Source: Mytilisepta virgata (taxonomy: Eukaryota; Mollusca; Bivalvia; Mytilida; Mytilidae). From it: a stretch of DNA of 64,000 nt. Position 1 is the first letter of the stretch, and each line of letters starts with the position of its first letter. The stretch is from the NCBI GenBank assembly GCA_028015205.1, contig CM051512.1, positions 5,516,755 to 5,580,754 on the forward strand, written 5' to 3'. The notes below the pieces were generated by a model, which worked only from the letters and a program-made list of their open reading frames with translations, was not told the DNA's origin and searched no databases. This document shows positions 60,201-64,000 of the stretch, piece after piece. The position numbers were made by a program, and so were the translations under genes.

Positions 60201-61061
60201 TGTACAACTTGCAGCCATGATCAGACCTCCAATGTACATAAATCTCAACCCAAAAATGGGTAACTGAAAAAAACACAGAAAAATAATCTAATCTTTTTTC
60301 AACAAACAATGTGCACATGCCTATAAAAGACTAGTCAAGAGGGAGAAATTTACAAGTCAGATGGAATTTTCAAAATCGTGTTTAAAATTCAGGCGGGCAA
60401 GTTTAAGGCAGAAATTGCATGAAATGTTTAGTTTGGTATATTTGTGTTAAAGCCACTTCGTTAGGAACAGAGTACCCGAGGAGAACGACCGAACTATGGC
60501 ATGAAAACTAGGATTCGTTAGCGATTAAGATCGTAGTAAAATGCACCTTACCACAAGTTGAATTAGGTTCTACAGCCACGGTGTGGACAGCCCAGTGAAC
60601 ATTAGTAGTTAGATAAACTACCACGGCTATATTACAGATATTACACAACGTACATTGTACACTTATGGTCACAGAAATATATTAAAAACTTCAACCACGG
60701 CCAAAACAAAATAAACAGAGAAGATAGGTAACAGTGTCTAAATTATTCCGGACTTGGGGCAGGTGCAAATAATATCAGGTGAGTTTTAACACTTTCTATT
60801 GCAAAGGCAAAACAGCACAAATAGACACACAGTAAATATCAACCGGATATATAACCGATACATCAGAAAAAATACCACAATATAAAGAGGTTAACCAAAA
60901 TGTCAGTTATTGAAAGTAATCTCAGGGCCTAAATGCAGTTGAATTATTACACGTAATATACTTACCAAACGACCAAATAAAGGGTAAGCAACAAACTGTG
61001 TCAATGCAAATATTCCAATGATCCATCCTGATATTGTCTCACTAACATTCTTCTCAGATGC
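47673..61061 (-). CDS. SLC18B1-like MFS transporter, copy B (exons 2-13; first exon outside window)
   Basis: Joined exons (minus strand): 61061-60966, 60263-60190, 56429-56273, 55223-55155, 53548-53443, 52493-52348, 51823-51725, 51231-51128, 50070-49975, 49180-49106, 48543-48450, 47870-47673. They total 1314 nt, 437 residues plus stop, with no internal stop, and the same phases as copy A. The motif C glycines (SGPGVGGFL), the second motif A (GWIADK) and GPTIGG are kept, so the transporter is probably active. Exon 1 (start codon, N-tail, TM1) was not found between 61062 and 64000. The C-tail differs: the acidic patch is gone and an inserted Cys moves the Glu one residue further from the dileucine (EMMPCLL). 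The gene converges on the flavoenzyme gene at 40-46.7 kb. Confidence 0.87.
48450..48543 (-). CDS. Copy B exon 12: TM11-TM12
   Basis: 94 nt, phase 2 to 0. Codes AFLGPTIGGLLLDLYG and CCTVAAGIYLSM. Donor GTAAGT. Confidence 0.85.
49106..49180 (-). CDS. Copy B exon 11
   Basis: 75 nt, phase 2 to 2. Codes ELGLNEDLGMYGLVAGTWG then SRFAFG. Donor GTAAGT. Confidence 0.85.
49975..50070 (-). CDS. Copy B exon 10: TM10
   Basis: 96 nt, phase 2 to 2. Codes QLWLNIVCLIVLGV, then AALVPTFDVYVDIA. Donor GTAGGT. Confidence 0.86.
50784..50797. repeat. C homopolymer
   Basis: Fourteen consecutive c in the copy B intron between exons 10 and 9; length may be unreliable. Confidence 0.9.
51128..51231 (-). CDS. Copy B exon 9: TM9
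   Basis: 104 nt, phase 0 to 2. Codes PDNRAVMIPGFTGAAMG, FLGPSELLG and LDILD. Donor GTAAGT. Confidence 0.85.
51725..51823 (-). CDS. Copy B exon 8: TM8 and second motif A
   Basis: 99 nt. Codes FDLEADIIALLFLLMS, IASPICGW and IADKV. Donor GTAAGT. Confidence 0.86.
52348..52493 (-). CDS. Copy B exon 7: central loop and TM7
   Basis: 146 nt, phase 1 to 0. Codes VNSKSETKASLWVFMTSS and LEPTLEPHLSNS. Donor GTAACT. Confidence 0.85.
53443..53548 (-). CDS. Copy B exon 6: TM6
   Basis: 106 nt, phase 0 to 1, 6 nt longer than in copy A. Codes AGGFVLPFTIIGAF and NFWLIPRDECTSHV; the two extra residues are in the central loop. Confidence 0.85.
54505..54870 (+). repeat. Dispersed repeat, second copy
   Basis: Combines the aggatagtctacattggtac block (also at 325-500 and 62115-62245) with the cgaagcgacaaaacagtggg block (also at 39570-39815). 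The two are parts of one larger repeat. In the copy B intron between exons 6 and 5. Confidence 0.6.
55155..55223 (-). CDS. Copy B exon 5: TM5 with motif C
   Basis: 69 nt. Codes GIYEVFVGIGLMSGPGVGG, so motif C is retained. Donor GTAAGA. Confidence 0.86.
55565..55640 (+). repeat. tRNA-like head of a second SINE family
   Basis: tcggtggactagtggtagca + tgcttgcc resembles a tRNA 5' half with A box, and gcaagttggatcgg a decayed B box. The text after it (to about 56050) may be the SINE body. Not an intact tRNA: the 3' acceptor half does not pair. Confidence 0.4.
56273..56429 (-). CDS. Copy B exon 4: TM4
   Basis: 157 nt, phase 2 to 0. Codes LTYVNTTHSNTTFIVYCF, LRVSLALG and REFPDNVGTVF. Donor GTATGT. 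It adds an NTT/NTT sequon-rich loop relative to copy A. Confidence 0.86.
57220..57267. repeat. Poly-T followed by poly-G
   Basis: 33 t then 15 g in the copy B intron between exons 4 and 3. Such a junction is hard to sequence and may mark an assembly weak point. Confidence 0.9.
58675..59103 (-). pseudogene. Broken FLYWCH zinc-finger gene
   Basis: Likely start MANAQHAVSF at 59103 (an upstream in-frame Met at 59157 is also open). The FLYWCH domain follows: FITNRKGGQNLAYEGY, then YWRC, a second Cys (SNCSG) and the HNHP histidines, giving the C2H2 zinc ligands. The frame stops at TGA 58786-58788 and TAG 58774-58776, but continues beyond them with gene-like text (DDISKTVIQRLP, YRARRKQTPKL) to about 58675. 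Two point changes in an otherwise continuous frame suggest a recent pseudogene. FLYWCH single-exon genes are common in bivalves and are often linked to Mutator-type transposons. It lies in the copy B intron between exons 4 and 3, same strand. Confidence 0.65.
60190..60263 (-). CDS. Copy B exon 3: TM3
   Basis: 74 nt, phase 0 to 2. Codes LPIFGLRFMYIGGLIMAA and CTVLFG. Donor GTAGGT as in copy A. Confidence 0.85.
60470..60640 (-). repeat. Degraded SINE copy
   Basis: Matches pieces of the 30598-30871 SINE (agagtacccgaggagaacga, cgattaagatcgtagtaaaa). The head is decayed. In the copy B intron between exons 3 and 2. Confidence 0.45.
60966..61061 (-). CDS. Copy B exon 2: TM2
   Basis: 96 nt, phase 0 to 0. 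Codes ASEKNVSETISGW, GIFALTQFVA and PLFGRL. Acceptor ctag, donor GTAAGT. It is the first copy B coding exon visible in the window. Confidence 0.86.
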
Positions 61062-61699
61062 CTAGAAATAAATATTTTGTCAGTATATTAAAATTAATGT
61101 GAAGAAAAACGGATATGGAGTAAAGATACAAAGAAAGCCTGGGTGACTTCAGAGTAATTTCGAGTAGTTTTGTCTAGCGGCAAAATATCATGTCAGACTA
61201 TCAACAAGTAAATGACTAAAAAGGTAAATGATACAAAGAAATTATGACCACATATACTTTCCTGACATCGGAAGGGTGTATAAAATGCTGTGGCTGTTTC
61301 CAGCACCCATGATCACGTAAAGCGGAAACAAAATAAACAATCACCAGGTAATTAATAAACAACGACATGGATAAAAGGAAACATCAAGCATTGATATCCC
61401 AATGTTTTATTAAAAAGGTCTGCTATTTAGTTTGAGGGTCATCTTCTCGTCAGGAGTGTACAATAATGATGAGATGTTAACATAAGAAATAGACGTATAG
61501 TTGGCTTTTAGGGAGTTTAAAAACCAACATATTACTTATTATATTACATATTATATAACATATAACATGTTAATTTGTGGAGCTTTTCCACTGTTTTGTC
61601 GATTCGATAATCTTCTGCAGATACTTATCATTGTATCAGCTTGTTAATTATATCGGATGGTACTAATTTTACGCAATACAAGTGTTTAATTAGAACATT
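61062..61699. other. Intron or upstream region of copy B, no exon found
   Basis: I searched here and on to 64000 on the minus strand for a counterpart of copy A exon 1 (APFFPDE followed by GT) and found none. No other gene seen. Confidence 0.5.
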
Positions 61700-62056
61700 C
61701 AAAGATACTATTATTAGATATAGTAAATTTATACTATGCTGTATACGACGCATTTCAAGGAGTTACCTCTCATCAGCAACATTAAAACCGAAACATTTGG
61801 AAGACCAAAAACCAAACCTATTTCAAACAAGAAGTACCCATAACAAAAAATACTGAAATAGGAAGCCAAATTTCAGCTAAGGAGATCTCCCATATGTAAT
61901 ACAAGGAATGAACCCTTAGTATTTCTATTATTTTTGAATTTTGCTAAATGCTGGTAATTTGTGTAACAAATCAATGAATAATCATTTCAGACAAGTCTGA
62001 CGACTGGGTTGGCGAATACCCTCGGGGACCTAGGGTCTACCATGCAGAGGCATCAT
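61700..62056 (-). mobile_element. 353-bp inserted repeat, copy 2 (inverted)
   Basis: Reverse complement of 36963-37315 (aaagatactattattagata ... gttggcgaataccctcgggg ... ggcatcata). The two copies are 24 kb apart and could support inversion between them. Confidence 0.75.
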
Positions 62057-62114
62057 ATTACATATTCATAGGGACTAAATAGATACACCTTATCATTTGC
62101 CATAAACAGCAAAA

Positions 62115-62245
62115 TGAATATCAGGAAAGGCCAAGAATGACATACCAACAAATAACAAAAGAGCACAAAACGAAAACATAGACCCAACAGACAGTCAGGA
62201 AAAGTTGACTTGGTACAGACATTGAACAATGGTGAGGTAAAACCT
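62115..62245 (+). repeat. Dispersed repeat, third copy
   Basis: atatcaggaaaggccaagaa, tgacataccaacaaataac and cagtcaggaaaagttgactt match 54505-54620 and 325-500. Confidence 0.6.
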
Positions 62246-62359
62246 GTGTTACTGGTACCCAGAGCTTAGTACAAAATAAACATTACAGTTTGATTACCAA
62301 AAATTGACCGCTTGCAATAACATCAAAAATTGGTTGGAAGGTAGATACTGTAAATAGCT

Positions 62360-63840
62360 GGATCAGAATTTGATAACCCAACTTATACACCGGCCACACC
62401 CACTAAGCAGGAAGTCATTGATAACCAAAAGACCGTTCTTCATTCCTTTGGCATTTCTACAAAGGGTGAAGAAATCGACCTTCCTGCTCTTTGTTGGATT
62501 CCTAAACTACATAGGAATCCGTTTAAACAAAGGTACATTGCTGGGTCAGCTAATTGCTCTACACAACATATTTCAAAGATATTAACATTCGTATTGACAT
62601 GTATTAAAGAGGACCTTCAGAATTAGTGTGGCGTCAATCAGATGTGGATTCGTAAAAACTCCAAAAATTTACTTCAATAACTAAAATCAAAATCTTTGGC
62701 TACATGCAACAGCATAAAAACATTCGACTTCTCTACACTCTACACTACCACACCACATTCTCAATTAAAAGATCGCTTAAAGCAACTAGTTCATCAAGTG
62801 TTTCAAGAAAAATGGGACACGCAAGTATAAATTTCTTGTTCTAAGTAGAGAAAAGGCTTATTTCGTGAAGAACCACTCTGATTCTGACAAAAAGTATTCT
62901 GAAGATGAAATTACAAACATGTTAGATTTTCTCATAGACAACATATTCGTTGAATTTGGCGGTCTAATTGTTCAACAAAAATCGGCATTCCAATAGGAAC
63001 CAACTGTGCTCCTCTCCTCGACGATCTGTTTCTGTACTCATATGAAGCGGACTTCATTCAAGGGTTACTACGTGAAAACAAAAAGATATTAGCCCAATCC
63101 TTTAATTTCACTTTTTGTTATATAGATGATGTGTTGACGTTAAATAACGACAAATTCAGAGACTTTCTACATCTTATCTACCCAAGTGAGGTTGATATTA
63201 AGGATAATACAGATACACCAAAGTCCGCTTCATATTTGGATTTGTTTCTTGAAATAGACTATGAGGGACATTTGAAGACAAAACTTTATGCAAAACGTGA
63301 CGACTTCAACTTTCCTATTGTCAATTTTCCCTTCTTGAGTAGCAATATACCAGCATCGCCTGCACATGGCGGCTACGTTTCTCAGCTTATCCGATTTTCA
63401 AGGGCATGCGTGAGTTATCCTGACTTTCGACAAAGAGGATTACTGCTGTCACAAAAGCTTCTTAACCAGGGTTTTATCAAGGATAAGTTGATGTCATCAC
63501 TTAGGAAATTTTACGATCGTCATCACGAATTGATTGACCATTGCAGTGTTCCAATATTTAAGATGATGTTGGATCTGTTCCCACTGTCGTAACCTTTGAT
63601 GTGCATCCACCGATTTGTGACTTCCCCCGGATTGACTTTGTTGAACTTCACGACGGATGCCGTATACGGAATAGGAACTGCTTAACCTTCCGGATCACCA
63701 GGGTTCACTCCTGGTTTTTATAGGAGTTCGAGTTGTTCATAGTTTTTTAGTTTTCTGTGTTTTTTTGTGATTGTTGTTGTTCATTTGTCTTCCCGGGTTT
63801 GTCTGTCCAATGGACTACGTTTCTTTGATTGCTCCTTAGG
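62360..63840 (+). pseudogene. Retroelement reverse transcriptase, broken (Penelope-like?)
   Basis: Reading across frames gives EIDLPALCWIPKLH, RYIAGSAN, later IGIPIGTNCAPLLDDLF (RT motif B region), FTFCYIDDVLTLN (YIDD catalytic box, at about 63115-63135) and FPIVNFPFLSSNIPASP, ending near the stop at 63590. Frameshifts (one just before IGIPIG near 62976) and stops show it is dead. The tail ends ttgattgctccttaggtata, text that recurs at 39040-39065 and 57938-57960 as loose 3' ends. Family assignment within retroelements is uncertain. Confidence 0.6.
63131..63592 (+). pseudogene. Longest open part of the broken reverse transcriptase
   Basis: 153 codons from just after the YIDD box to TAA. Includes SASYLDLFLEIDYEGHLKT, DDFNFPIVNFPFLSSN, LSQKLLNQGFI and RKFYDRHHELID. 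It is the C-terminal half of the same domain, not a separate gene. Confidence 0.6.
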
Positions 63841-64000
63841 TATATATTTGTCTTTTGTTTGCACGGTTTAACCGTAAAACACGCTAAGGCCCTCATAGCC
63901 GCATGTTGGATACTGTAGCTCGATTAAACAAAGAATCATTAATCATGTGATATACACGCGAAACATAAACACGTTTTTGGGAAGTCACTTAAAGTTCTTT

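Noticed and set aside
63131..63592. 153-codon frame as an independent host gene
   Set aside because: It continues a reverse transcriptase domain with upstream YIDD and frameshifts; the start Met is internal to the domain.

Overview
The window reads as animal nuclear DNA, most likely from a bivalve mollusc and probably a mussel (Mytilus-like). It is strongly AT-rich, its genes are split into many short exons with GT-AG introns, and it is packed with short non-autonomous repeats of the kind seen in bivalves: elements with about 165-bp core tandem repeats, ACGG microsatellites, tRNA-derived SINEs and Penelope-like retroelement remnants. No prokaryotic operon, CRISPR array, rRNA or convincing functional tRNA gene was seen. 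The open frames of 60-140 codons scattered through the window are mostly chance frames; the real coding sequence was recovered by joining short exons at splice sites.

Three split genes are supported. (1) Minus strand, 24329 down to 7114: a complete 13-coding-exon major facilitator transporter of the SLC18B1 (vesicular polyamine transporter-like) type. The joined frame is exactly 622 codons plus stop. (2) Plus strand, about 40.1-46.7 kb: a secreted FAD-linked oxidoreductase of the berberine-bridge-enzyme-like (BBE-like) family, with four secure exons and a fifth whose 5' end is unclear. (3) Minus strand, 61061 down to 47673: a second SLC18B1-like paralogue. It has 12 exons matching exons 2-13 of copy A in phase, and nine of the first eleven internal exons match exactly in length with a tenth pair also equal, only exon 6 differing by 6 bp. 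Its first coding exon is not in the window. Copy B and the flavoenzyme gene are convergent, with stop codons about 930 bp apart. The two transporters are probably a segmental duplication, since some intron sequence is also shared.

The rest is mobile-element debris. 2.3-3.9 kb holds an eight-copy 169-bp tandem array inside a Helitron-like non-autonomous element. Related elements lie at 9.2-9.7, 20.4-22.3, 36.7-37.8 and 43.2-43.9 kb. Penelope-like reverse transcriptase remnants lie at 14.7-15.3, 41.8-42.1 and 62.4-63.8 kb, and a LINE C-terminal remnant at 29.6-30.0 kb. Four copies of one TTAA-flanked MITE crowd around and inside the flavoenzyme gene (38.4, 40.9, 42.4 and 46.8 kb). A broken FLYWCH zinc-finger gene sits in an intron of copy B at 58.7-59.1 kb. 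Several long hairpins and a palindromic 21-bp satellite (35.2-35.5 kb) complete the picture.

No new multi-gene system was found. The most notable items are the flavoenzyme gene in an animal genome (mono-covalent flavin predicted, heavily glycosylated, start codon possibly repeat-derived), the diverged sorting tail of transporter copy B, and the MITE cluster. All calls come from reading the sequence by eye; no alignment or database search was run.
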